Source of the DNA: Gemmatimonadota bacterium
Lineage (GTDB): Bacteria; Latescibacterota; UBA2968; UBA8231
Assembly: GCA_018673255.1 (NCBI GenBank)
Contig: JABHDC010000091.1
Coordinates: forward strand, 1-8,534
Direction: 5' to 3'
Length of the DNA: 8,534 bases
The notes below the pieces were generated by a model. The model made no database searches. It worked only from the letters and a program-made list of their open reading frames with translations, and was not told the origin of the DNA. The first letter of the stretch is position 1; each line of letters starts with the position of its first letter. Shown piece after piece: positions 1-6,026 of the stretch. Position numbers and translations under genes: made by a program.

Positions 1-192
1 ATCGCTGGGTAGCTACGTTCGGAAGGGATAAACGCTGAAAGCATCTAAGCGTCAAGCCCACTCCAAGACTAGATATCCCGTAGGGTTAACCTACCTAAAG
101 ACCCCTCGCAGACTACGAGGTTGATAGGCTGCAGGTGGAAGCGCAGCAATGCGTGAAGCCGAGCAGTACTAATCGGTCGTGAGGCTTAACCA
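1..192 (+). rRNA. 23S ribosomal RNA, 3' end (partial)
   Basis: This is the last part of domain VI of the large-subunit rRNA, cut at the left window edge. It is recognised from highly conserved stretches: the block around 16-52 (GTTCGGAAGGGATAAACGCT followed by GAAAGCATCTAAGCG) and the terminal block around 162-191 (GAGCAGTACTAATCGGTCG and then TGAGGCTTAACC). By analogy with the E. coli 3' end the mature molecule should stop within a few bases of 192; the exact end cannot be read because the pairing 5' end lies outside the window. It is cotranscribed with the 5S gene downstream. Confidence 0.96.
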
Positions 193-257
193 TTTATTTC
201 ACGTCGTGCGCGACGAAGAGACAATCTACGGACTTCGTGTGTGAATCTGTGTTCGAA

Positions 258-278
258 TAATCCGCAATTGGCGGATTA
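258..278 (+). other. Hairpin 1 in the 23S-5S spacer
   Basis: TAATCCGC (258-265) pairs perfectly with GCGGATTA (271-278) around a 5-nt loop. It lies in the transcribed spacer of the rRNA operon, so an RNA structure involved in processing or folding of the precursor is the simplest reading. It has no T tract and is unlikely to be a terminator. The function is inferred from position only. Confidence 0.5.
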
Positions 279-300
279 GGCACCCGGTTAGCCGGATGCC
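279..300 (+). other. Hairpin 2 in the 23S-5S spacer
   Basis: GGCA (279-282) pairs with TGCC (297-300), and CCGG (284-287) pairs with CCGG (292-295), with one C/A mismatch between the two helices and a TTAG loop. It directly abuts hairpin 1, so the two may stack, and it ends 28 nt before the 5S gene. A role in 5S or 23S maturation is an inference; the rest of the spacer (193-257 and 301-327) shows no tRNA and no other recognisable element. Confidence 0.5.
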
Positions 301-327
301 AACAAGAAAATAGATGTACACTAGCTT

Positions 328-445
328 TTCCGGTGGCTATAGCGGAGGGGAAACACCTCTTCCCATTCCGAACAGAGCAGTTAAGCCCTCCTGCGCCGAT
401 GGTACTGCCGGGGTCACCTGGTGGGAGAGTAGGTCGCTGCCGGGA
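328..445 (+). rRNA. rrf: 5S ribosomal RNA (complete)
   Basis: A complete 5S rRNA of about 118 nt. The conserved loop-B/helix-III region reads CCATTCCGAACAGAGCAGTT (364-383), followed by GCGCCGATGGTACTGCC (393-409) and the GGTGGGAGAGTAGGTCGC segment (420-437). The ends were set by helix I: bases 328-336 (TTCCGGTGG) pair with 437-445 (CTGCCGGGA, read backwards), including G-U pairs, giving a continuous nine-pair helix. It is the last gene of the rRNA operon; no tRNA follows it. Confidence 0.95.
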
Positions 446-454
446 TTTACTTCG

Positions 455-489
455 AAAGGCTCTTCCCTCATCGGGAAGGGCCTTTCCTT
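455..489 (+). terminator. rRNA operon terminator, probably bidirectional
   Basis: AAAGGCTCTTCCC (455-467) pairs with GGGAAGGGCCTTT (473-485) over 13 positions with one G-U pair and a 5-nt loop. It starts 9 nt after the 5S 3' end. The T-rich tail on the plus strand is short (TTTCCTTGTT). Read on the minus strand the same stem ends the converging glycosyltransferase transcript about 50 nt after its stop codon, so it probably serves both sides. Confidence 0.8.
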
Positions 490-536
490 GTTCTACCCCT
501 CGGAGCGCGGGGCCCTGCGTTCGCTTCTTGCTTGGT

Positions 537-1622
537 TCAACTTATCTGACACGCCCCACTTGGATCGGCTTCGCTCAGGGCGGACCGGACAGATTCGTGC
601 AGTCGGCGCAGCTTCCCCATCTGCAGCAATCGCGGATAGCGTCCCACCATTGCGTCGTATGAGGTGAACCACATCTGGAAGTCCGGGAATCGAACATACC
701 GGCGCATTGCGGACTCGCGCTGAAAGTACCAGGGCTTGAATCCTGCGAAGTGAGACCCCCAGACCAGCCGCAAGTCAGGATAGCCGTTCAGTGCGCTGAA
801 ACGTGCGTCGATGCTGCGCCACTGCCCCGACCAACGCATCGTCAGATACTGCATGTCCGGCCAATCAAACTGGTCGCCAACAAGGCCGGCCACCTCGGGT
901 CGTTTGACGTCAGCGAGAATGGCTTCGAATTCTGCTTGGTCAGGCCGCATCACGAAGAGAGAGCCATTGATCCCCATGTTGGTTGGATCTTCTGCCACCC
1001 GATCGGTGATCTCTTGAGGAACGGTCTCCCCGTGCGGACAGACACGGTAGATGTCGTGCCAGCGCCACTCGCCTGTTTCCCAGGTGGCGGCAGGTACTAC
1101 GTATCCGCCGTCCGCACCGGTCTCCACGAAGTTCTCTTTCCGCTCATTGAGGACCCCCGCCGGGGCGGGTACCTCGAACAGCGATTGGTAACGTGAAAGC
1201 GCCAAGACATCGGCATCGATGACGACCACTCTTTCACAGTTGAAGCCCAGTCCGCCATCGGCCCCCAGGCGAAGTACCTGAATCCGGGTGAAGTAGTAGG
1301 GTCGGTCCTGGCGTTCCTGCCGGCGTGCGTGTGGAACGAAGATCCGATCGACGGGCACAACGTCATCGAATAGCACTTCCAGCGCCTGAATGGCCGCATC
1401 GCTGACCCCGTCTGTCGTCAGGCACACAAGGGGCGCCGTCACGCCCTGCGTCCGAAGACTGTGGGCAAGGGTGAGGGCACCAGGCAGGTAGTTATCGTTC
1501 AGCATGAGGAAGGTCGCAAACAACTCCGTGGCACTCCGAGCCGCCTGTGACCCCTGAAGTTCTGTGTAGTCGGGCATGTCTTCGTCTCGATTCTCACCGG
1601 TGCGTTGCCGGATTCTTGACAC
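537..1622 (-). CDS. Glycosyltransferase family 8 (glycogenin-type) protein
   Basis: The protein is 361 aa from a GTG at 1622. Family 8 transferases are retaining, Mn-dependent enzymes that move a sugar from a nucleotide sugar (UDP-glucose or UDP-galactose are common) to an acceptor. Visible support: an N-terminal nucleotide-binding start (FLMLNDNYLPGALTLAHSLR, residues 38-57), the metal-binding DxD as DAD at 136-138 after VVVI, a conserved NMGINGSLFVMRP stretch at 215-227, a DMQYL segment at 256-260, and the C-terminal family hallmark HFAGFKPW at 291-298. No signal peptide or membrane segment is seen, so it is probably cytoplasmic. Start choice: GCAGGAAGAA lies just upstream of the GTG; the ATG at 1577 (residue 16) is an alternative with a weaker ribosome site and would remove a tail that looks unconserved. 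The gene stands alone with no sugar-synthesis neighbours, so donor and acceptor cannot be predicted. It converges on the rRNA operon and diverges from the EF-G paralogue. Confidence 0.85.
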   Translation of the reverse strand: MSRIRQRTGENRDEDMPDYTELQGSQAARSATELFATFLMLNDNYLPGALTLAHSLRTQGVTAPLVCLTTDGVSDAAIQALEVLFDDVVPVDRIFVPHARRQERQDRPYYFTRIQVLRLGADGGLGFNCERVVVIDADVLALSRYQSLFEVPAPAGVLNERKENFVETGADGGYVVPAATWETGEWRWHDIYRVCPHGETVPQEITDRVAEDPTNMGINGSLFVMRPDQAEFEAILADVKRPEVAGLVGDQFDWPDMQYLTMRWSGQWRSIDARFSALNGYPDLRLVWGSHFAGFKPWYFQRESAMRRYVRFPDFQMWFTSYDAMVGRYPRLLQMGKLRRLHESVRSALSEADPSGACQIS

Positions 1623-1645
1623 TTCTTCCTGCTCTCGGCTTTATT
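1616..1645 (+). promoter_or_regulatory. Sigma-70-like promoter for the EF-G paralogue
   Basis: A perfect TTGACA at 1616-1621 is followed, after 18 nt, by TTTATT at 1640-1645 (four of six matches to TATAAT). It lies in the divergent gap, in the only AT-rich patch there, and would start transcription near 1652, leaving a leader of about 128 nt before the GTG at 1780. The -35 overlaps the first codon of the minus-strand glycosyltransferase. It is supported by sequence match only. Confidence 0.5.
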
Positions 1646-1668
1646 AAAGCTCCCGCATCGCGAGTCAC
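1640..1668 (-). promoter_or_regulatory. Possible minus-strand promoter for the glycosyltransferase gene
   Basis: On the minus strand GTGACT (complement of 1663-1668) and AATAAA (complement of 1640-1645) are separated by 17 nt; each matches four of six consensus bases. The -10 uses the same six base pairs as the plus-strand promoter, inside the near-palindrome GCTTTATTAAAGC (1638-1650). Transcription would start near 1633, only about 11 nt before the GTG start, which fits better if the ATG at 1577 is used. Weak evidence. Confidence 0.25.
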
Positions 1669-1779
1669 GGCCGCGAGACCCAAACTGCTCCAACGGTGGC
1701 CGTTCCGCGAACGCGTTCAAGCATCCCGCACCGATCCCCGCGTGACGTGAGTTCACGCCTTTCCCCAGGGGCAAGCGCT

Positions 1780-3852
1780 GTGGCACACAGTATCGAGCAA
1801 GTCCGCAACATCGCACTTACCGGGCACAATGGCGCCGGCAAGACCACTCTCGCTGAAGCCATCATCTTCAATACGGGCCAGTTAAGTCGTCTGGGTCGCG
1901 TTGAGGATGGCACTACGATTTCTGACTACGACGCCGAAGAGATTGAGCGCAAGATTTCCCTGCGGTCCTCTCTACTGACTGGCGAGGTCGGTGGTTACCA
2001 CTTCGACGTGATGGATACGCCGGGGTATGCCGACTTCCTGCCGCAAGCACAATCTGCCCTGCGAGTGGCAGATGGATCCATCGTCGTCATCGATGCTGTC
2101 GCCGGCGTCGATGTCGGGACTGAACGGGTCTGGAGCTTCGCGGCAGATCAAGGCCTGCCTCGTCTGATTTTCCTCAACAAACTCGACCGCAGTGATGTTG
2201 ATGTCGAGGGGACCCTTGATCAGGTGAAAGACCGTTTTGGCCGTGAAGCGGTTCCCCTGCAGCTGCCAGTTGGCGCAGGGGAGGGCTTCCACCAGATCAT
2301 CGATCTCCTGACGCAGAAGCTGCTGACCTACACAGACGGCAAGTCTACCCAGGGCGACATCCCGGCGGATATGGTCGATGAGGCCGCTGCGTTGCGCGAG
2401 CATCTGATGGAGGCTGTGGCTGAGACCGACGAGAGCCTGATGGAGATCTATTTCGGCGAGGGCGAACTCAACGCCGATCAGATGGCTGTTGGGCTGCGTC
2501 AGGCAGTCCTGACTGGCCAGGTTACTCCGATTCTTTATGGAGACGCCTACAACAATGTTGGTGTCGATTGCCTGCTGGCGACGGTCGGGTCCTACTTCCC
2601 GTCACCTGCCGAGAGCCCCGGACTCACCTACATCGATGCCGACGGAGAAGAAGTCACTCTCACGGCCGGTGGTGACCAACCTCTGGTCGCATTCGTTTTC
2701 AAGACCACTGCAGAACAGCATGTGGGCGAGCTCAGTTACCTGCGCCTCTACTCCGGAACGTTGAATCACGGAGACGAAGTCTTGAATTCGTCGCGCAACA
2801 AACCTGAGCGAGTGGGACAAATCTTCGAGTTGCACGGTCACGAGCGCCAGGAGGTAGACTCCGCCTCGGCCGGAGACATTGTGGCCTTGGTGAAGATGAA
2901 GGATACTCACACAGGCAACACTCTGTGTGCCAAGGGCGGCAATCACCAGTTGCCTGATCTGGAGCATGCTGAGCCGCTGATTCGCGTCGCCGTCACCGCC
3001 AAAGAAAAGGGAGGCGAGGACAAGATGGTCACCGGACTGCATGCGCTGCATGAGGAAGACCCAAGCTTCACCTTCCGGTTTGATGGCGACATTCGTCAAT
3101 CTATCCTGGCTGCACAGGGAGACCTCCATCTGGAATCGCTCTTCCAACGTCTGCGGGAGCGGTATGGTGTAGAAGTCGAAACAGAGGCCCCGCGCATTCC
3201 GTACAAGGAAACCGTCCGTGTCCCATCTGAGGGTCATCACCGACACAGGAAGCAGAGCGGCGGGCGCGGTCAGTTTGCCGAAGTCTTCCTGAAAGTGGCC
3301 CCGAAAAGCAGGGGCGAGGGGTTCGAATTTGTTAACGAAGTCGTCGGAGGCAGTATCCCAAGCAACTTCATCCCTGCCGTCGAAAAGGGACTCAACGAGA
3401 GCCTCGTCGAAGGGCCCTTGTCGTCATCCCAGGTGATCGATCTGGCCGTCGCCGTCTACGATGGAAAGCATCACGCTGTCGATTCTGACGAGGTTTCCTT
3501 CAAGATTGCTGCTTCGCAGGCCTTCAAGGACGCCTTTCTCAAGGCGAAACCCGTTCTGCTTGAGCCCATCTACGAGATGACGATCACGGTTCCCGAAGAA
3601 TACATGGGAGATGTCATGGGTGATCTCACGTCTCGCCGGGGTCGCATCAGTGGTACCGATTCGGATGGTCACTTCCAGGTGATCTCTGCCGAGGCACCGC
3701 TGGCCGAGATCGATCGCTACGCCACACGGCTGCGCTCGGTGACACATGGCAAGGGTGTTCATACGCAAAAGCTTGCCTATTTTCAGGATGTTCCTGCCGA
3801 GGAGCAGGCGAAGATCATTGCAGCCAATGCAGAACAGGCCGAAGTAGCGTAA
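1780..3852 (+). CDS. Elongation factor G paralogue, EF-G II type (translation-factor GTPase)
   Basis: A 690-aa ribosome-associated GTPase homologous to EF-G along its whole length. The start is the GTG at 1780: AGGGG sits eight bases upstream and homology begins at once (IEQVRNIALTGHNGAGKTTL). The frame is open back to 1696, but those 28 codons resemble nothing in the family. Visible parts: G1 GHNGAGKTT at 15-23; switch I with RKIS (57-60) where canonical EF-G has RGIT; G3 DTPGY at 79-83, Tyr replacing the usual catalytic His; G4 NKLD at 133-136; a beta-barrel domain II; domain IV with GGRGQF and the tip DGKHHAVDSDE (561-571); and domain V with PEEYMGDVMGDLTSRRG. His565 aligns with the functionally important tip His of E. 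coli EF-G (H584). These traits fit the EF-G II paralogues rather than the main translocase. Known members differ in ribosome-dependent GTPase activity, so a role in translocation, under stress or otherwise, is not settled. It is monocistronic, between its own promoter and a strong terminator; no rpsL, rpsG or tuf genes adjoin. Confidence 0.9.
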   Translation: MAHSIEQVRNIALTGHNGAGKTTLAEAIIFNTGQLSRLGRVEDGTTISDYDAEEIERKISLRSSLLTGEVGGYHFDVMDTPGYADFLPQAQSALRVADGSIVVIDAVAGVDVGTERVWSFAADQGLPRLIFLNKLDRSDVDVEGTLDQVKDRFGREAVPLQLPVGAGEGFHQIIDLLTQKLLTYTDGKSTQGDIPADMVDEAAALREHLMEAVAETDESLMEIYFGEGELNADQMAVGLRQAVLTGQVTPILYGDAYNNVGVDCLLATVGSYFPSPAESPGLTYIDADGEEVTLTAGGDQPLVAFVFKTTAEQHVGELSYLRLYSGTLNHGDEVLNSSRNKPERVGQIFELHGHERQEVDSASAGDIVALVKMKDTHTGNTLCAKGGNHQLPDLEHAEPLIRVAVTAKEKGGEDKMVTGLHALHEEDPSFTFRFDGDIRQSILAAQGDLHLESLFQRLRERYGVEVETEAPRIPYKETVRVPSEGHHRHRKQSGGRGQFAEVFLKVAPKSRGEGFEFVNEVVGGSIPSNFIPAVEKGLNESLVEGPLSSSQVIDLAVAVYDGKHHAVDSDEVSFKIAASQAFKDAFLKAKPVLLEPIYEMTITVPEEYMGDVMGDLTSRRGRISGTDSDGHFQVISAEAPLAEIDRYATRLRSVTHGKGVHTQKLAYFQDVPAEEQAKIIAANAEQAEVA

Positions 3853-3909
3853 ACGCCTCGATTGGTTGCTTGAAAGAAAGACCCGGCGTCACGCCGAGCC
3901 GGTGTCCAG

Positions 3910-3950
3910 GGAGCGGCCCCGCCAGGGAGGGGGCCGCTCCTCTTTTTTTA
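3910..3950 (+). terminator. Strong intrinsic terminator after the EF-G paralogue
   Basis: GGAGCGGCCCC (3910-3920) pairs perfectly with GGGGCCGCTCC (3930-3940), an 11-bp GC-rich stem with a 9-nt loop, followed at once by TCTTTTTTTA (3941-3950). It starts 58 nt after the EF-G stop. A small extra hairpin (CGGCG/CGCCG, 3884-3896) lies just before it. It separates the EF-G transcript from the yebC operon. Confidence 0.93.
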
Positions 3951-4023
3951 ACCTTGACGACTGTCTTTTGGGCCGGCCCTACCCCATTGAACCCGTTGAA
4001 GTTACCTCTCCCGATTCAGTTGC

Positions 4024-4074
4024 CTGGGGGCGGTCGAGGACGTAGATTTCCCCGACTCGCCAGCACTCCCCCAG
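4024..4074 (+). other. Possible leader hairpin upstream of yebC
   Basis: CTGGGGG (4024-4030) pairs with CCCCCAG (4068-4074). Inside it CGGTCG (4031-4036) can pair with CGACTCG (4053-4059) with one bulged T. The structure ends 10 nt before the likely yebC ribosome site (GAGG, 4085-4088). It could affect operon expression or merely be chance in GC-rich DNA. The rest of the gap (3951-4101) holds no gene; a TTGACG at 3954-3959 is a possible -35 but lacks a convincing -10. Confidence 0.3.
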
Positions 4075-4101
4075 AGCTTTCCCAGAGGCACGCAGACCAA
4101 T

Positions 4102-4851
4102 ATGTCCGGTCACTCCAAATGGAGTACGATCAAGCGCAAGAAGGGCGCCAATGACGCCAAGCGCGCTAAGGTGTTCACCAAGCTGATTCGCGAACTGACC
4201 GTTGCCGCCCGCAGCGGCGGTGGCGATGAAGAGTCCAACCCGCGTCTTCGTTCCGCGATGCTGAATGCCCGGGGCTCAAATATGCCTCTGGACACCATCG
4301 CTCGGGCTGTGCGGCGAGGAACAGGTGACGAGCCGGGCGCGGTCTACGAATCTTCGGCCTACGAGGGATACGGAACCGGTGGCGTCGCTATCATCGTCGA
4401 ATGTCTCACGGACAACAAGAATCGCACCGTATCCGAAGTGCGCCACGCCTTCTCCAAGAACAATGGCAATCTGGCCGAGAAGGGTGCAGTGTCCTGGATG
4501 TTCAGTCAGAAGGGCCTGATCGAGGTCGACGCCAGTCTGATCGGTGAAGAGGATCTGATGATGGCCGTTATGGACGCCGGCGGTGAAGACATTCAGGCGG
4601 CCGACGAGGTTTACGAAGTGCTCAGCTCGATCGAGAATTTCGAAGCCGTCAAACGTGCCCTCGACGACGCGAGCGTCCCATTCGCGCAAGCCTCTCTGGC
4701 GTGGATCCCCCAGAACATGCTGGCCGTCGAAGGGGGCGAAGCCGAGAAGATCCTGCGACTTCTGGAGGAGCTGGAAGACCTCGACGACGTTCAGAAGGTG
4801 TACTCAAACTTCGACATTCAGGAAGAGGAGCTGGCCAAGCTCCTCGCCTGA
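4102..4851 (+). CDS. yebC: YebC/PmpR family protein (TACO1 homologue)
   Basis: A 249-aa protein, the usual family length. The N-terminus MSGHSKWSTIKRKKGANDAKR (begins at residue 1) is the family signature, followed by KVFTKLIRELTVAAR (24-38), NPRLRSAMLNARGSNMP (46-62), the acidic-aromatic YEGYG segment (87-91), and NKNRTVSEVRHAFSKNNGNL (106-125). YebC proteins were long listed as transcriptional regulators because some bind DNA; evidence on TACO1 and bacterial relatives points to the ribosome and to relief of stalling on proline-rich stretches. It is cytoplasmic. The ATG at 4102 is fixed by the conserved N-terminus; the nearest ribosome site, GAGG at 4085-4088, is 13 nt away, rather long. It is the first gene of the block and sits directly before ruvC, a very common bacterial arrangement. 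No key region appears to be missing. Confidence 0.96.
   Translation: MSGHSKWSTIKRKKGANDAKRAKVFTKLIRELTVAARSGGGDEESNPRLRSAMLNARGSNMPLDTIARAVRRGTGDEPGAVYESSAYEGYGTGGVAIIVECLTDNKNRTVSEVRHAFSKNNGNLAEKGAVSWMFSQKGLIEVDASLIGEEDLMMAVMDAGGEDIQAADEVYEVLSSIENFEAVKRALDDASVPFAQASLAWIPQNMLAVEGGEAEKILRLLEELEDLDDVQKVYSNFDIQEEELAKLLA
4825..4845 (+). other. Perfect hairpin at the yebC-ruvC junction
   Basis: GAGGAGCT (4825-4832) pairs with AGCTCCTC (4838-4845) around a GGCCA loop. It lies inside the last yebC codons, 3 nt before the stop and 16 nt before the ruvC TTG. The left arm holds the only Shine-Dalgarno-like sequence near ruvC. A ribosome finishing yebC would melt it, so it may couple the two genes. The structure is seen; the role is inferred. 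Confidence 0.4.
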
Positions 4852-4861
4852 TCCCGAAGCA

Positions 4862-5404
4862 TTGCTCGTTCTCGGCCTTGATCCCAGCACCACATCGACA
4901 GGCTACGGTCTTGTCGACGGCGATGGTCGCCATGCCGCCACCTGTATCGATTGCGGCTGCTTCCGACCTCCTCGGAAGGTATCCTTTGATCAACGCCTGC
5001 GCGTCATTTTCGACGGCGTGAACGAAGTCCTCCGGACGCATCGCCCCGACGCCGTCGCCCTCGAGAGCAGTTTCTACGGGAAGGATGCTGACGCTGCGGC
5101 CAAGCTCGGCGAGGCCCGGGGTGTATTGAGACTCGCCGCCAATCTGGCAGGACTCGAGGCCGTCCTCTATAGCCCGGCCGAAGTGAAAAAAGCGCTGACC
5201 GGCAGTGGTCAGGCGACAAAGGAATCCGTGCAATACATGGTCGCTCAGACTCTGAAGATGAAAGAGCTTCCTCGGCCCCTCGACGCATCCGATGCACTGG
5301 CCGTCGCCGTGTGTCACCTCCACCGTCCCGGCGTCGGCACTTCTGATGGTCGTGCCCGCAAGCCAGAGATTGAGGCGCTGCTCCGGCGTGTCTCTTCACG
5401 ATAG
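4862..5404 (+). CDS. ruvC: Crossover junction endodeoxyribonuclease RuvC
   Basis: Holliday-junction resolvase of 180 aa that, as a dimer, nicks two opposite strands of the four-way junction brought to it by RuvAB. The four catalytic acids are present: Asp7 (in LGLDPS), Glu68 (in ALESSF), Asp141 and Asp144 (in LDASDALAVAVCH). The conserved KLGEARG helix is at 81-87 and SPAEVKKALTGSGQATK at 104-120. Start: the frame is open well upstream inside yebC, but homology begins at the TTG at 4862, which puts the first Asp at residue 7 as in E. coli. There is no ATG or GTG nearby and no good ribosome site, so translation probably depends on coupling to yebC, whose stop is 10 nt upstream. The usual DPG after the first Asp region reads DPS here. 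The C-terminal 25 residues are a basic tail typical of longer RuvC proteins. Confidence 0.95.
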   Translation: MLVLGLDPSTTSTGYGLVDGDGRHAATCIDCGCFRPPRKVSFDQRLRVIFDGVNEVLRTHRPDAVALESSFYGKDADAAAKLGEARGVLRLAANLAGLEAVLYSPAEVKKALTGSGQATKESVQYMVAQTLKMKELPRPLDASDALAVAVCHLHRPGVGTSDGRARKPEIEALLRRVSSR

Positions 5405-5421
5405 CCGAAGCACGCAAGAAC

Positions 5422-6012
5422 ATGATCGATTTCCTGCATGGGATCCTCAGCGAGCGCACAGCGACCAGGGCCGTCATTGATGTGGGTGGCGTCGGATACG
5501 GTGTCGCCATCTCCCTGACAACCTATGAGCAGTTGCCGGCAACAGGGACTGAAGTCCACTTACAGACCTTCACCTACGTGCGTGAGGATCGACTTGAGCT
5601 CTTCGGCTTCGCCGACCCAGAAGAGCGTCGGATGTTCATCCTGCTGCTGAGTGTATCCGGGATTGGCCCCAATTCTGCGCAGACGATCCTTTCTGGCATG
5701 TCCGTGGCAGATCTGCAGCGGGCGATCACGCAGGATCTGGTTACTGAACTGACACAGATCCGCGGTGTGGGCCGCAAGACGGCCGAGCGTATCGTGATCG
5801 ATCTCCGCGACAAGGTCACTGCCATGTCCGATCCATCCCCGACCCAGGGCCTGAGTCGGACGGGCGGTGTGGCTGGGGAGGCGGTGATGGCGCTGGTTGC
5901 CCTCGGGATCGCTGAGGCAGCGGCGAGTAAGTCTGTCGACAAGGCCATGGGTCGCGCTTCGAGTGAGCCCACCATTCAAGAGCTGATCAAATCCGCCCTG
6001 CGAGAGCGTTGA
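5422..6012 (+). CDS. ruvA: Holliday junction branch migration protein RuvA
   Basis: A 196-aa DNA-binding subunit that forms a tetramer on the four-way junction and loads the RuvB motor. Domain I, an OB-like barrel, starts at MIDFLHGIL and includes the acidic pin Glu55-Asp56 in YVREDRLELFGF, which keeps single strands apart at the crossover. Domain II has two helix-hairpin-helix motifs, SVSGIGPNSA (78-87) and IRGVGRKTAERI (113-124). A proline- and glycine-containing linker (about 137-152) leads to domain III, which contacts RuvB (EAVMALVALGI, 153-163). The ATG lies 17 nt after the ruvC stop with only a weak purine-rich site before it (GCAAGAAC), again suggesting coupled translation. Length and motifs are normal for the family. 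Confidence 0.96.
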   Translation: MIDFLHGILSERTATRAVIDVGGVGYGVAISLTTYEQLPATGTEVHLQTFTYVREDRLELFGFADPEERRMFILLLSVSGIGPNSAQTILSGMSVADLQRAITQDLVTELTQIRGVGRKTAERIVIDLRDKVTAMSDPSPTQGLSRTGGVAGEAVMALVALGIAEAAASKSVDKAMGRASSEPTIQELIKSALRER

Positions 6013-6026
6013 GGGACGCTGACGAG

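Noticed and set aside
193..327. A tRNA in the 23S-5S spacer.
   Set aside because: No cloverleaf or T-loop GTTCGAATCC-type arm with matching acceptor stem can be built; the GTTCGAATAA at 251-260 is an isolated resemblance.
314..667. Open frames crossing the 5S rRNA gene and the terminator.
   Set aside because: They translate structural RNA and a terminator hairpin; no protein is expected.
750..1196. A 148-codon plus-strand open frame opposite the glycosyltransferase gene.
   Set aside because: It resembles no family I recognise and lies wholly antisense to a gene with clear GT8 motifs; it is a shadow of GC-rich coding.
1696..1779. A 28-residue N-terminal extension of the EF-G paralogue from the GTG at 1696.
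   Set aside because: The residues are basic and low in family similarity, and the GTG at 1780 has a well-placed AGGGG and begins exactly where homology starts.
2602..3246. A 214-codon minus-strand open frame inside the EF-G gene.
   Set aside because: It is entirely antisense to conserved EF-G domains and has no recognisable motif or ribosome site; treated as a shadow.
3954..3985. TTGACG as the -35 of a yebC promoter.
   Set aside because: The -35 matches five of six bases and is well placed after the terminator, but no acceptable -10 occurs 16-18 nt downstream (CCTACC is the best available), so it is not listed as a promoter.
6009..6026. TTG at 6009 as the ruvB start, overlapping the ruvA stop.
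   Set aside because: The ATG at 6027 has GAGGGA at a good distance, and the six extra residues are not part of the conserved RuvB core.
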